DNA of 64,000 bases from Novisyntrophococcus fermenticellae (GTDB lineage: Bacteria; Bacillota; Clostridia; Lachnospirales; Lachnospiraceae), in contig NZ_CP076458.1 in assembly GCF_018866245.1 (NCBI RefSeq), positions 2,976,001 through 3,040,000 on the forward strand, in the 5' to 3' direction. The position numbers and the translations under genes are program-made. Position 1 is the stretch's first letter; each line of letters starts with the position of its first letter. Under the pieces are notes generated by a model, which did no database searches, was not told the origin of the DNA, and was given only the letters and a program-made list of their open reading frames with translations. Positions 26,990-36,363 of this stretch are shown here, piece by piece.

Positions 26990-27597
26990 AAAATCACCTT
27001 ACCTTCTTCCACTTTCAACTGAGGAAGCCGCGTAATACGTTCCTCATTGTTCCAATCATAATAGATGTCCTCCAATGTCACACCCTTTTGGCGGGCTCCT
27101 TCATGGTTATCATAAATTCCGGTCAGATACTGCCCAAGACCATCTTCTTTCTGTGCTCCCGTCTTCATAACATCCTCCATGGAATTTGTCATAAAAACAT
27201 AAGCGTTTTTACCAATTTCGGTACTTTTCTGCATGTCCTTCATAAGATTTTGATACGCCTCTGGCTGATTTAACAAACGTTCGCTGAAGATAATCGCCTT
27301 AACGTGTCCCAAATCCAGATAATATTGCTGCGATCTTGCATAGTTTGCCCTTATCTCTTCCAAATTCTGACCCTGGACTTTAAGGCTTAAATCAGTATCC
27401 TGGTTTCCTTTATCCTGTTCCGTAACCTCCTGCAGATTCGCCATACCGTAAACTACAGAATAGTTCCCATCCTCATAATCCCAGGCCAGTGCCAATGGAT
27501 AATCCCGTTTTTCCGGCTCCACTGCCCCACACCCACCCGCAATCAGCAGGAATGTTATCACACCTGTTATAATATTTTTTTTTAAATAGTGCTTCAT
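26974..27597 (-). CDS. Ger(x)C-type germination lipoprotein, short form
   Basis: A 207-residue lipoprotein with lipobox LIAGGC (Cys 23). The conserved N-terminal domain of GerAC proteins is present: YPLALAWDYEDGNYSV, GHVKAIIFSERLL and DVMKTGAQKEDGLGQYLTGI. Typical GerC subunits are 360-400 residues; here the C-terminal Spore_GerAC domain is absent and the gene runs into spoIIR. It starts 4 bases inside the gerB gene. It may be a reduced but working subunit. Confidence 0.85.
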   Translation of the reverse strand: MKHYLKKNIITGVITFLLIAGGCGAVEPEKRDYPLALAWDYEDGNYSVVYGMANLQEVTEQDKGNQDTDLSLKVQGQNLEEIRANYARSQQYYLDLGHVKAIIFSERLLNQPEAYQNLMKDMQKSTEIGKNAYVFMTNSMEDVMKTGAQKEDGLGQYLTGIYDNHEGARQKGVTLEDIYYDWNNEERITRLPQLKVEEGKVILCENL

Positions 27598-28673
27598 TTT
27601 TGTCTCCTCCTAAGTCCGCATCCCGCCAACAGCGTTATAATTACAAATAATGGTGCATACCCAAATTGCAGTAATTTCAGGTATACAGCATTCAACTTTA
27701 TTCCTTCGATGTTCACCATAGATGCCGCCCACATGAGAGCTGCTGCTCCCCACAAAATATTTCTGCTGATACGGCTTTCCTTTTCTTTATCCGAATCTTC
27801 CTTTGTCCTCACCAGCCTGACGCAGTAGAATAACAGACTTCCCAGTGAAAACAGCAGTGCAAAAAGAAGGAGTGCCATCCATATAATATCAAACCGGTCA
27901 AGAAATCCCCCCGGCAGACTGGTCCCGGCCATAAGGTTCAAGACGGGAAGTTCCATCGTTTTTACCCCTGGATATCCATATGTTCCCAGCAAAATCAAAA
28001 CTGTAGATATAATCAAAATTGTCAGGAGCAGCCAGGATTTCCCCATTTCCCACGTCTGTTTTTTCCGCCTTTCTGTTTTTACATAGGCAAACGGAAGAAG
28101 GCTTATGACCGTTCCCATGGAAAAATACAGGTATCCGTAAGACAACATGGATTTCCCGTTTACTTTGGGCATTGCCTGTACATCCGGAATCCGCATATGG
28201 AGCGCCGCCAGAATCAGAAGCAATACGAATCCCCAAAAGATCAGAGAAAATGATGCTTCCCCCATACGCCCTCGTTTTTGTACATCGCTTCCCATTCCCA
28301 AAGCTGCCGTCACAAGGATAAGGATCTTCAGAAGATTTGGATCAATCTCTGATAAAAGATAAATATGACTGATTTTGCTTATCTGTTCTAACAGGTATCC
28401 ACCCGTCAGAACCAGAAAACTGCCATAAACCAGATAAATAATCCACTTTAACACCTTACCTCCGGTAACCAACTTTCGCATTGCCGTCATGTTTTGAGAC
28501 AGAAAGAAAAAGAAAGCAAGCAAACCTAAATACCCCAGAATGATTCCGAAGACAGCATTAAGACCTCCTCCTGCCACTCCACCGGATAAAAGCAATACCA
28601 ACACACCGGCGAAGGAAATCACCATCTGTCTCTTTAACTGCCTGTTTGATATTTTCTGATTATCAGCAAACAT
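27594..28673 (-). CDS. GerAB-type germinant receptor permease
   Basis: A 359-residue protein with about ten hydrophobic segments, length typical of GerB subunits of the amino acid-polyamine permease superfamily. It begins with QKISNRQLKRQMVISF and has DPNLLKILILVTAALG in the middle. GerB subunits bind the germinant in the spore inner membrane. It lies between gerA and gerC as in other gerA operons. Confidence 0.9.
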   Translation of the reverse strand: MFADNQKISNRQLKRQMVISFAGVLVLLLSGGVAGGGLNAVFGIILGYLGLLAFFFFLSQNMTAMRKLVTGGKVLKWIIYLVYGSFLVLTGGYLLEQISKISHIYLLSEIDPNLLKILILVTAALGMGSDVQKRGRMGEASFSLIFWGFVLLLILAALHMRIPDVQAMPKVNGKSMLSYGYLYFSMGTVISLLPFAYVKTERRKKQTWEMGKSWLLLTILIISTVLILLGTYGYPGVKTMELPVLNLMAGTSLPGGFLDRFDIIWMALLLFALLFSLGSLLFYCVRLVRTKEDSDKEKESRISRNILWGAAALMWAASMVNIEGIKLNAVYLKLLQFGYAPLFVIITLLAGCGLRRRQK

Positions 28674-28696
28674 ACATTTTTCTCCCTATACTCCAC

Positions 28697-30172
28697 TTAT
28701 TTCTTTTTTAATCGCACTCTTTGCTCTTTTTTCGCAAAGATCGGTCTGTAGCGCATCCTGCGGAACGGTGCACGCAACATGCTGTCACCCTCTCTTTTGT
28801 ATCCCGAAATATCCTGCCCGATAAATGGAATCAAGTATGGAATCTTGAAACTGGTCAGCGTGGTAAGATGCCCCAGCAAAAGAAAGCAGCCCAGTACCAG
28901 TCCAAAGATTCCCAGTAATCCACCCAATAATATAAATCCATACTTCAGAAGCCGGAATGCTGCCGAGAATTCCTCATTGGGAATTGCAAAAGAAGACAGC
29001 GCACTTAAGGCTACCACAACTACTGTCATGGGGCTGACCAGATTTGCGCTGACCGCTGCATCCCCGATAATCAGACCTCCTACGATACCAATCGTCCCCC
29101 CAAGTGGTCCCGGCATTCTGACTTCTGCTTCCCGAATCAATTCGAAGGCAAGTTCCATAATAATAATCTCCAGCAGGCTGGGAAACGGAACACCTCTGCG
29201 GGCTTCTGCAAAAGAAAGCAGCAAATTGGTGGGGACTACCTGTGTATGGAAATTGATAACCGCCAGATAAGTTCCGGAAAACAGCAAAGCCAGAAATGCA
29301 GCTGCAAATCGAACCAGCCTTTGTAGGGAGACAATCGCAAAACGATTATAACGATCCTCACTCACCTTTAAAAAACTGTTAAAAGTTGTAGGAACCATGA
29401 TTGCCATCGGCGAATTGTCACAAATAACTATCATCCTTCCATTTAGTACCTCAAGAGCTGCCCTGTCAGGCCTTTCTGTAGTTTCAAATTGTGGAAAAGG
29501 GGATTTCCAGTCTTCTTCTGTCAGCTGTTCCAGCATCCCTGTATCCATAACGCCGTCAATCTCGAATTGCTCAAGCCTTCCCTTCACCTGTTCCAGGAGT
29601 TCGGGGTACATAAGTTCCTCCATATACACCAGTGCAATCATTGTATCCGAACGTGCACCCACCATCATTTCTTCAACCTTCAGATCGGTACTCCGTACCC
29701 GTTTTCGGATGAGCGCAGTATTGATTTTTACAGATTCGCTGAAGCCTTCCTGTGAACCTCTTAAGACCTTCTCTGATTCCGCTTTGGAAACCCCCATATT
29801 GGGATATCCCTTACTGCTGATTTTCATGGCTTTGTCATATCCGTCCAGGAAAAAAATCGCATTTCCTGCCAACATTGCCTTAAATGCCGGCTCCATTTCA
29901 GTAAACTCTGCAGTGTCAGAGATTCCAAGACCATTATCGGCTACGAATTCAGCAATTTTTTCCCCCGGCATGTCCCAAAGATGATTGATCAGCTTCCCGA
30001 TTACGGACTCCTCCAATGTCATATTGCTGACTGCAACCTCAATATATACAACAAGGCAATACACCTTGACTCCTGATCCTAACAGCATAGGACGAATGAT
30101 GATGTCGGCACACCCTTTGCATCGGTTTCTGATGTAACTCTCATTTATCTTTATATCTTTACTTATTTTCAT
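28697..30172 (-). CDS. GerAA-type germinant receptor subunit
   Basis: A protein of about 491 residues from ATG 30172 (GGAG at 5 bases; a GTG two codons earlier is possible). A large soluble N-terminal domain (to about 240) precedes four or five membrane segments. GRMIVICDNSPMAIMVPTTF and PSLLEIIIMELAFELIREAEVRMPGPLGGTIGIVGG are typical GerA motifs. GerA subunits assemble into the ligand-gated spore channel that starts germination. First gene of the gerABC-spoIIR-murI operon. Like others of its kind it is likely forespore-expressed, but I could not identify a sigma-G promoter. Confidence 0.94.
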   Translation of the reverse strand: MKISKDIKINESYIRNRCKGCADIIIRPMLLGSGVKVYCLVVYIEVAVSNMTLEESVIGKLINHLWDMPGEKIAEFVADNGLGISDTAEFTEMEPAFKAMLAGNAIFFLDGYDKAMKISSKGYPNMGVSKAESEKVLRGSQEGFSESVKINTALIRKRVRSTDLKVEEMMVGARSDTMIALVYMEELMYPELLEQVKGRLEQFEIDGVMDTGMLEQLTEEDWKSPFPQFETTERPDRAALEVLNGRMIVICDNSPMAIMVPTTFNSFLKVSEDRYNRFAIVSLQRLVRFAAAFLALLFSGTYLAVINFHTQVVPTNLLLSFAEARRGVPFPSLLEIIIMELAFELIREAEVRMPGPLGGTIGIVGGLIIGDAAVSANLVSPMTVVVVALSALSSFAIPNEEFSAAFRLLKYGFILLGGLLGIFGLVLGCFLLLGHLTTLTSFKIPYLIPFIGQDISGYKREGDSMLRAPFRRMRYRPIFAKKEQRVRLKKK

Positions 30173-30270
30173 AGACACTCCAGCGCAGCCCTTTCTAGTT
30201 TCTTATAGTCCTATATTTCATTATCTCCATATTATGGAAGTTCATACTATCATGTTGGACTCAAAAATAA

Positions 30271-30316
30271 GAATCCCCCCATAAGGAAAGAAAATTCTTT
30301 CCTTATGGGGGGATTC
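30271..30316 (-). terminator. strong terminator after ispE-gntR
   Basis: A 22-bp perfect stem with a two-base centre, rich in CCCCCC/GGGGGG, followed on the minus strand by TTATTTTTG. It separates gntR from the gerA operon. Confidence 0.9.
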
Positions 30317-30330
30317 CCCGTTATTCTATA

Positions 30331-31035
30331 TCAGTTATCTGGTTCATCATTTTGCTGCATCATCTTCATAATTGTATCTTGCTGCCTCTTGATATGAACA
30401 ATTGTATATTGATAGGCAGCACGCTCATCATGCATTCCGAGTGCCTTGCAGATTCCATTATGCTCCTCTATTAATGACCCCCGAGTCTCCACATCCTTCA
30501 GATATTCGATGCGGTACCGGTACATCTGTTCCCTGAGGTTATTGAGCAGCTGCACCAGTCTCTGGTTATCCGTAGCCTTATAGATAAGATCGTGAAACTT
30601 TACATCCGCTTCAGCCAGAGCTGTAATATCATCTTCTTCCACGGTATTGACCTGGTCTTCAAATTCTTCCGCTGCTCGTTTCAGTTCTTTCAGCTGCTTC
30701 GGCGTGATCCTCTGGCAGGCAAACTTTACAGCCAGCTCCTCCAGCCCCATGCGTACCTCCAGCACATCTTTCAGATCCTTTTCAGTAATCTGAGCAACCT
30801 GTGCTCCCTTTCTGGGAACCATAATTACGAGTCCCTCCAATTCCAGCATCCGGATTGCTTCACGTATCGGTGTTCTGGATACACCCATACGGTTGGCCAG
30901 TTTAATTTCCATCAGACGTTCGCCCGGCTGTAAAACTCCATGCAGAATTGCATCACGAAGGGTATGAAAGACAACATCCCTAAGCGGCATGTATTGATAA
31001 TTTCCCATACTTAAAGTCAATTCATCATTTCCCAT
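30331..31035 (-). CDS. GntR family regulator, FadR/FCD type
   Basis: A 234-residue regulator. The winged helix is at about 20-85 (PGERLMEIKLANRMGVSRTP then IREAIRMLELEGLV), and the all-helical FCD effector domain with metal-binding His residues follows (VKFHDLIYKATDNQRL, EEHNGI). FCD regulators sense carboxylic acids. Only 3 bases separate it from ispE, so it is probably cotranscribed; its target is unknown. Confidence 0.92.
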   Translation of the reverse strand: MGNDELTLSMGNYQYMPLRDVVFHTLRDAILHGVLQPGERLMEIKLANRMGVSRTPIREAIRMLELEGLVIMVPRKGAQVAQITEKDLKDVLEVRMGLEELAVKFACQRITPKQLKELKRAAEEFEDQVNTVEEDDITALAEADVKFHDLIYKATDNQRLVQLLNNLREQMYRYRIEYLKDVETRGSLIEEHNGICKALGMHDERAAYQYTIVHIKRQQDTIMKMMQQNDEPDN

Positions 31036-31038
31036 ATC

Positions 31039-31905
31039 TCATCGTCCTCCAGGAGCAAATGGCTTCGTCAGGAATATCTGCTTCACCAGATTCATATCCT
31101 GCAGCTGCCTGTATGCATGCCCGGCCTTCCTTCTGTCATCAAAAATGCCGAACACAGAAGGACCGCTTCCGCTCATCATTGCAGACAATGCACCGCGCTC
31201 CATCATAAGTTGTTTTATTTCATCAATTACAGGGTAGTCTCTTACCGTTACTTCCTCCAGTACATTCGCCATGCGTGCCGTTACGCCCATAAGAGAACTC
31301 CCCCGGATAGCGTCAATGATTCCGTCAATATCCGGATGATTCTGAATCTCATCGGCACGCAGGCTTTTGTATACATTTTTCGTGGATACATTGATCCCCG
31401 GCTTTGCAACCAGGATATGGCAGGGGGGCAGGGAGGGTAATTGCGTCAATATCTCTCCGATTCCCTCTGCAAGTGCTGTGCCCCTCATAATACAGTAAGG
31501 CACATCGGCGCCAATTGTTTTTCCCCGGTCCGCCAGTTCCTCCAGGGACAGATTCAGATGAAACATCCGGTTTACACCTACCATGACGGCTGCTGCATCC
31601 GAACTCCCTCCTCCCAGACCTGCTGCTACCGGTATTACTTTTCTCAGACGGATATCCAGCCCTTTCTCAATGTGAAATTCATCCATCAGAAGCTTTGCAG
31701 CTTTATATACCAGATTATTTTCATTAGAGGGGAGATAGGGCAGGTTTGTCTTGACCTGAATACCCGGCCTGTCGCTCCCTGCAAGATCAATCTGATCATA
31801 CATGCGGATGGTTTGCATAATCATGCGGACCTCGTGATATCCGTCATCCCGCTTTTTTATCACATCAAGCCCTAAATTTATCTTAGCCATAGCTCTTAAT
31901 CTCAT
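31039..31905 (-). CDS. ispE: 4-(cytidine 5'-diphospho)-2-C-methyl-D-erythritol kinase
   Basis: A 288-residue GHMP kinase of the MEP isoprenoid pathway. AMAKINLGLDVIKKRDDGYH is the N-terminal signature, PVAAGLGGGSSDAAAV the ATP-binding glycine-rich loop, and MMSGSGPSVFGIF the third GHMP motif. GAGG precedes the ATG. Confidence 0.96.
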   Translation of the reverse strand: MRLRAMAKINLGLDVIKKRDDGYHEVRMIMQTIRMYDQIDLAGSDRPGIQVKTNLPYLPSNENNLVYKAAKLLMDEFHIEKGLDIRLRKVIPVAAGLGGGSSDAAAVMVGVNRMFHLNLSLEELADRGKTIGADVPYCIMRGTALAEGIGEILTQLPSLPPCHILVAKPGINVSTKNVYKSLRADEIQNHPDIDGIIDAIRGSSLMGVTARMANVLEEVTVRDYPVIDEIKQLMMERGALSAMMSGSGPSVFGIFDDRRKAGHAYRQLQDMNLVKQIFLTKPFAPGGR

Positions 31906-31995
31906 GTGGTACCTCTGCGATTTCTCTCACTATATCATATATAGTTCATTGTATACAGTTTATGTTAACTGATTTGAAAATAAAATGCAAGCACT

Positions 31996-33555
31996 CTATT
32001 CGACTTTTTTTACCAACATCAGAGAATCCATAGGCTTCACGCGATCCGACTCCAGTTCATTCAGTGCGCGAATTTCGTCCACCGTGGTATAGAACCGCTT
32101 TGCAATGTCCCAAAGTGTATCTCCGTCCTGAACCAGATAGCAGACAATCCCCGGCATGCTGCGTAACTCTTCCATATCCAGAGGCTCTTCGCTGATTTCA
32201 CTGACAACAGCCATGGGACGTTCCCGCATCACAATTGCGTTCAGGTTCAACACTGCCTTGACTTCAATATCATTGCTGTCAATCATCGTAGTGGACAACT
32301 GCTCTATATCGCTGCGCAGATGATATTTACAATCCTTACTGATACCGGGAGCCTCTACCATATGTGTAAATGGTACCGCCGTTTCCATGGAATAAAATGG
32401 CATATCATCATCGCTGATAATATAGAGAATCCGAAGCTGTATGATTCCGTCTACCTGGATACCATTTTGAACAACCTTTGTGTCATCAATTTTGACCGTA
32501 CCTTCACTATGACAGATCTGCAAAATTTTATTTGATGGTTCCTGGACATTCACCCTGTCATTCACCTTACACTTTGAATAATTCTTAACCAACAGACTTT
32601 CCAAGACCCTGGGTTCTGTAGTCAATATGCACTTTTTCTTCGGGGTATAAACGTCCTGCAGAAGACTGCAGCTGTTTTCCTTATAAAGTTTCATATCCAA
32701 TTCAAGCACTACATCCATCTGCAGTACACGCTCTTCGCCATCTGCATCCGGAACCACTTCCATATTACATTGTGTCATAGTAACATCTATATTCGGTATC
32801 ATATCCGTGGTGGAACCTGAGCAGTCTACCTCCTGCTGCCAGGGCAGAGCCTGCTCCAGATATTGAAGAGGATGATCTTCATCATCACCGGAATACAGAC
32901 AAAATACAAAGAGTTCTCCCTTAATCTCCACTTTTCCATCCAGCCCCCGTATATCCAGGGCACGCGTCTGCATATCCTGCCACAAGATGGTATGTATATT
33001 GGGTTTGTTCGAAGCAAGCGTGAGTTCTTTTTTAATGCGCATTGTATCTTTTTTATGTACGCCCAACTCCAGAACCGGAATCTCTTCTTTTTTTACAGAA
33101 ACACCTTCTGACTCCTTCAGATCTGTGGGCAGCTGGATATCCTGAATCTCTTCTACGTACGCATAAAATGTAATCAGAGCGCGGATATTCAATTTACGCG
33201 AATTAATCAGATGTATGCTCAGATCCTCCATCTCCCATTTAAGACAGATTTTATCACCACTGTTAAGACCATCCAGATTAATGTTCTCATCAATGGGCAG
33301 AGAACCATCCAAATTATAAATTCTCCGGACATCGCCATCAGATACGTATAGCAGATAAAAGTCCAAAGAGCCAGTGATGCGGGCATGACCTTCACTGACC
33401 TGGACCTCTTGCAGGTTCACCTCGCCTTTTTTCTGAATCATACGCCCGACATCCGGTTTCGCATCCGGTACATTAAAATCTTCATCAAAGGTGATCTGTG
33501 TCTCAGCATCACTCTTTCTGCATATCTGATGCAGGTTTTTCTTCATTAACTCCAT
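31996..33555 (-). CDS. SPOCS (DUF3794) repeat protein with C-terminal LysM
   Basis: A 519-residue protein with several SPOCS/DUF3794 units (for example FNVPDAKPDVGRMIQKKGEV, TTEPRVLESLLVKNYSKCKV and DSNDIEVKAVLNLNAIVM) and a C-terminal LysM domain (YLVQDGDTLWDIAKRFYTTV onward, about 468-515). Such proteins are spore envelope or coat morphogenesis factors of Clostridia, LysM binding the cortex. AGGAGG precedes ATG 33555. Its start overlaps the upstream PrcB-like gene by 47 bases. Confidence 0.88.
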   Translation of the reverse strand: MELMKKNLHQICRKSDAETQITFDEDFNVPDAKPDVGRMIQKKGEVNLQEVQVSEGHARITGSLDFYLLYVSDGDVRRIYNLDGSLPIDENINLDGLNSGDKICLKWEMEDLSIHLINSRKLNIRALITFYAYVEEIQDIQLPTDLKESEGVSVKKEEIPVLELGVHKKDTMRIKKELTLASNKPNIHTILWQDMQTRALDIRGLDGKVEIKGELFVFCLYSGDDEDHPLQYLEQALPWQQEVDCSGSTTDMIPNIDVTMTQCNMEVVPDADGEERVLQMDVVLELDMKLYKENSCSLLQDVYTPKKKCILTTEPRVLESLLVKNYSKCKVNDRVNVQEPSNKILQICHSEGTVKIDDTKVVQNGIQVDGIIQLRILYIISDDDMPFYSMETAVPFTHMVEAPGISKDCKYHLRSDIEQLSTTMIDSNDIEVKAVLNLNAIVMRERPMAVVSEISEEPLDMEELRSMPGIVCYLVQDGDTLWDIAKRFYTTVDEIRALNELESDRVKPMDSLMLVKKVE

Positions 33556-33979
33556 TCATTTCCCCTCCTGATTCTTCAAACATTACCGGATATCCCGGGT
33601 CCTCAAGTTTCAACACAAAATATGGGCAGGAGCCATTACCCTTCTGCTCTTCTTTCGTCTGGGGGCCCAGCAGCTCACTTTTAATGTGAAGCATATCCTT
33701 TGAGATGCCTACATCCAGAATGCGGATGGAGTAGCCACCGGTCTTCTGCCTTCCATATCCACGCATGACATAAAGCCATCCATCACTCCTGTAAACCATT
33801 TGAAATGCCTCATCGCCCTGATTTTTTATTAATTCCTGAACTTCCCCGGGAATCTCTCCTACCTTCACCACAGTATAGTCAACAGCCTTGTACGCACCAT
33901 CTGTATTGTCCTGGATTGCACAGCCATGCATTATAACCGCAAGCAGCGCACAGATAAATATGTAGGTAAATTTCTTCAT
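33509..33979 (-). CDS. PrcB-like lipoprotein
   Basis: A 156-residue lipoprotein with lipobox VIMHGC (Cys 20). LYVMRGYGRQKTGGYSIRIL is the signature of the PrcB C-terminal domain, best known from a spirochaete protease complex. The family is often found in secreted Firmicutes proteins without known protease. Long overlap with the SPOCS-LysM gene points to cotranslation and a spore or cell-envelope role. Confidence 0.75.
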   Translation of the reverse strand: MKKFTYIFICALLAVIMHGCAIQDNTDGAYKAVDYTVVKVGEIPGEVQELIKNQGDEAFQMVYRSDGWLYVMRGYGRQKTGGYSIRILDVGISKDMLHIKSELLGPQTKEEQKGNGSCPYFVLKLEDPGYPVMFEESGGEMNGVNEEKPASDMQKE

Positions 33980-34036
33980 GCTTTGGCCTCTATCCGCTCT
34001 TTATTGGTATTGTATGCACCAAAGAGGTCCTTTAGA

Positions 34037-34134
34037 ATACAAAGAAACGGCCACCGGCAGTTTCTTTTGCATACTTTGGCATACAAAGAAACGGCCACCG
34101 GCAGTTTCTTTTGCATACTTTGGTATACAAAGAA
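34037..34134. repeat. 44-bp tandem repeat, 2.2 copies
   Basis: Two 44-bp units (34037-34080 and 34081-34124) differ only at the last base; ten bases of a third follow. Each unit contains the near-palindrome GAAACGGCCACCGGCAGTTTC. A related copy is at 57996-58041. In both places the repeat lies just beyond a minus-strand terminator. Confidence 0.88.
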
Positions 34135-34156
34135 GGGAGACATTTTCGTCTCCCTT
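34133..34156 (-). terminator. terminator after plsC
   Basis: AAGGGAGAC pairs with GTCTCCCTT around a 6-base loop, followed on the minus strand by CTTTG. It ends the transpeptidase-ddl-murF-plsC operon. Confidence 0.75.
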
Positions 34157-34171
34157 TATCACTTGTTTTCT

Positions 34172-34918
34172 CTATTTTATTAGTAACTCCCGGTTTTTTT
34201 CCAACATCCCCTCAATAATCTTCTTTGTATATGCACCAAGGTGTTTCTTATCCTCCGGAGACAAATCTGACGGGATAATCGGCGTTCCGTATTCCAGGAT
34301 TACATGTGTTGATTTAATTCTTGGAAAATGAGCCTCGAAAATCTCACAGGTATTTACCATGGCCATAGGAACGATGGGGCAGTCTGTTTTCTGTGCAATC
34401 TTAAAGCTGCCTTCATGAAATGTTAAAAGAGGCAATTCTGTCTCTCCCCTGCTTCTCGTCCCCTCCGGAAAGATGCAGATGGAAATTCCATCTTTGATAT
34501 TCTGAATGCAGGATAGAATCATCTGCATACCAGCTTTCAAATCCTTCCTGTCCAGAAACTGGCAATGCAGATATTTCATCCAGCTGCTCAGAAGAGGCAC
34601 CTTCAGCATTTCCTTCTTGGCTACGTACCCGGTAAGTCCGGGGCATCTGGCATAAGTAATCAGCACGTCAAAAAAACTCCGATGATTCCCGATATAGAGA
34701 ACCGCCTGATCTCTTGGCACATTCTCCTCACCGATGACTTCCAGCTCAATCCCTGTGATTTTCAGAATCACTTTAAAAATCCACTGTACCAGCCGTAAGG
34801 AACTGATGTCTTTCCGATATGGATTGAACTTTCCGATCACCCACTCCACCAGAAGAACTGGGATAGATAGAATCAAAAATGCCACCACTACAGCTGCTAC
34901 CACAATAAAACGAAACAT
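34172..34918 (-). CDS. plsC: 1-acyl-sn-glycerol-3-phosphate acyltransferase
   Basis: A 248-residue membrane-associated acyltransferase making phosphatidic acid. An N-terminal hydrophobic helix is followed by the catalytic NHRSFFDV (HX4D motif) near residue 78 and the substrate-binding FPEGTRSRG near 148. It is 15 bases below murF in a cell-envelope operon. Confidence 0.94.
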   Translation of the reverse strand: MFRFIVVAAVVVAFLILSIPVLLVEWVIGKFNPYRKDISSLRLVQWIFKVILKITGIELEVIGEENVPRDQAVLYIGNHRSFFDVLITYARCPGLTGYVAKKEMLKVPLLSSWMKYLHCQFLDRKDLKAGMQMILSCIQNIKDGISICIFPEGTRSRGETELPLLTFHEGSFKIAQKTDCPIVPMAMVNTCEIFEAHFPRIKSTHVILEYGTPIIPSDLSPEDKKHLGAYTKKIIEGMLEKNRELLIK

Positions 34919-34933
34919 GGGAATCTCCTCTCG

Positions 34934-36313
34934 TCATTTCTTCGTTTCCGCCGACAGGCGTTCCACGATTTTCTCAAACTGCATGGAATGAGAGGCCTTT
35001 ACCAGAACGGTATCCCCATTCATAAGTATCTCCGGCAGTTTCTCCATTAGAGAATCTCTGTCCGCAAAATGAAGTACTTCCACCCGGGGATTAGACTGCT
35101 TTATCCCCCTGGCCAAATGTTCACACAATGGCCCTGCACAATAGACAGCGTCCAGATCCAGCTCTCCTGCAAAAACTCCGATCTGTGCATGGAGTTGTTC
35201 CTCCTCTTTCCCGAGCTCAGCCATATCGCCGAGCAGCGCTACCTTACGTCCGGTCCCATCCTGCAAAGCTTCCAGCGAGGCCTTCATGGATACAGGATTC
35301 GCATTATAGCAATCATCAATAATCGTATATTTTTCTGTCTCAATGATATGAAATCTTCCGCTTACAGGCTGCAGACTTTCAATTCCGGTTCTAATCTCGT
35401 CCGGACTCAGTCCATAGACCATGCCTGCACAGGCAGCAGCCAGAGCATTATAAACCATGTGGCGGCCCGGAATCGGAATCAGGGTTTTAAAGCTGCCCTG
35501 AGGTGTGTGTATCACGCAAGCCATTCCTTTCAGTCCCTTACTTTCTATCTGATCGGCATAGATGTCGTTCTTTTTATCTAAGCCGAACTTCATCAGTTTT
35601 GTTCCGCGGACTTCCCGGATTGCATCCAGCTTATCATCGTCTCCATTTAAAATTACATGTCCGTCTTCACGGATATAATCAAACATCTCTGTTTTTGCCT
35701 TTAAGACCCCATCCCGATCCTTTAAAAACTCAAGATGGCAATATCCGATATTTGTGATAATCCCTGTGTGGGGACGGGCGATTTTAGCCAGACGGCTCAT
35801 CTCCCCAAAATTACTGATTCCCATCTCCAAAACCGCAATCTCATGCTCTTCGCGCAGCCGGAACACCGTAAGCGGCAAGCCCAGCTCATTGTTAAAATTG
35901 CCCTGTGTCTTTAAAACATTGTACTTTTGTGACAGAACGGCCGCAACAGTTTCTTTTGTACTGGTCTTTCCCACACTCCCTGTAATTCCAATCACAGGGA
36001 CAGCCAACTGTTTCAGATAATACTCCGCGATGTCTTTTACCGCCTGAAGTGAGGACCTTACCCTGATATACGGAAAGTCCACCTCACCCAGATCCTGTTC
36101 TGACAAGACGGACAGTGCACCGGCCTCCATCACCTGTCCGATATAGTCGTGCCCATCCGCCCTTGTGCCCTTTATCGGTATGAAAAGACAGCCGTACGTT
36201 ACCTTACGGCTGTCCGTTGTAATATCGGTTACACACTTAAGTCTGCTCATCTTTGATCCGATGTACAGTCCATTACATGCGGCTGCGATATGTTCCAGTG
36301 TCAGATTCTTCAT
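34934..36313 (-). CDS. murF: UDP-N-acetylmuramoyl-tripeptide--D-alanyl-D-alanine ligase
   Basis: About 459 residues from ATG 36313, preceded by GGAG at 9 bases. It adds D-Ala-D-Ala to the muramyl peptide. The ATP site is GITGSVGKTSTKE near residue 108, with NFNNELGLPLT and DDCYNANPVSMKASL as further Mur ligase motifs. It is 50 bases below ddl, which supplies its dipeptide substrate. Confidence 0.97.
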   Translation of the reverse strand: MKNLTLEHIAAACNGLYIGSKMSRLKCVTDITTDSRKVTYGCLFIPIKGTRADGHDYIGQVMEAGALSVLSEQDLGEVDFPYIRVRSSLQAVKDIAEYYLKQLAVPVIGITGSVGKTSTKETVAAVLSQKYNVLKTQGNFNNELGLPLTVFRLREEHEIAVLEMGISNFGEMSRLAKIARPHTGIITNIGYCHLEFLKDRDGVLKAKTEMFDYIREDGHVILNGDDDKLDAIREVRGTKLMKFGLDKKNDIYADQIESKGLKGMACVIHTPQGSFKTLIPIPGRHMVYNALAAACAGMVYGLSPDEIRTGIESLQPVSGRFHIIETEKYTIIDDCYNANPVSMKASLEALQDGTGRKVALLGDMAELGKEEEQLHAQIGVFAGELDLDAVYCAGPLCEHLARGIKQSNPRVEVLHFADRDSLMEKLPEILMNGDTVLVKASHSMQFEKIVERLSAETKK

Positions 36314-36363
36314 AAACTCTTTCTCCATGCTTATCAAATATATAGTTACTTCCCGCTCTGGCT

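Noticed and set aside
34037..34134. Short repeat array resembling CRISPR
   Set aside because: The units are directly contiguous with no spacers, only 2.2 copies, and no cas genes lie nearby.
33926..34331. Plus-strand open frames across the 44-bp repeats
   Set aside because: They translate the repeat into YKETATGSFFCIL-like text and exist only because 44-bp units happen to lack stops.
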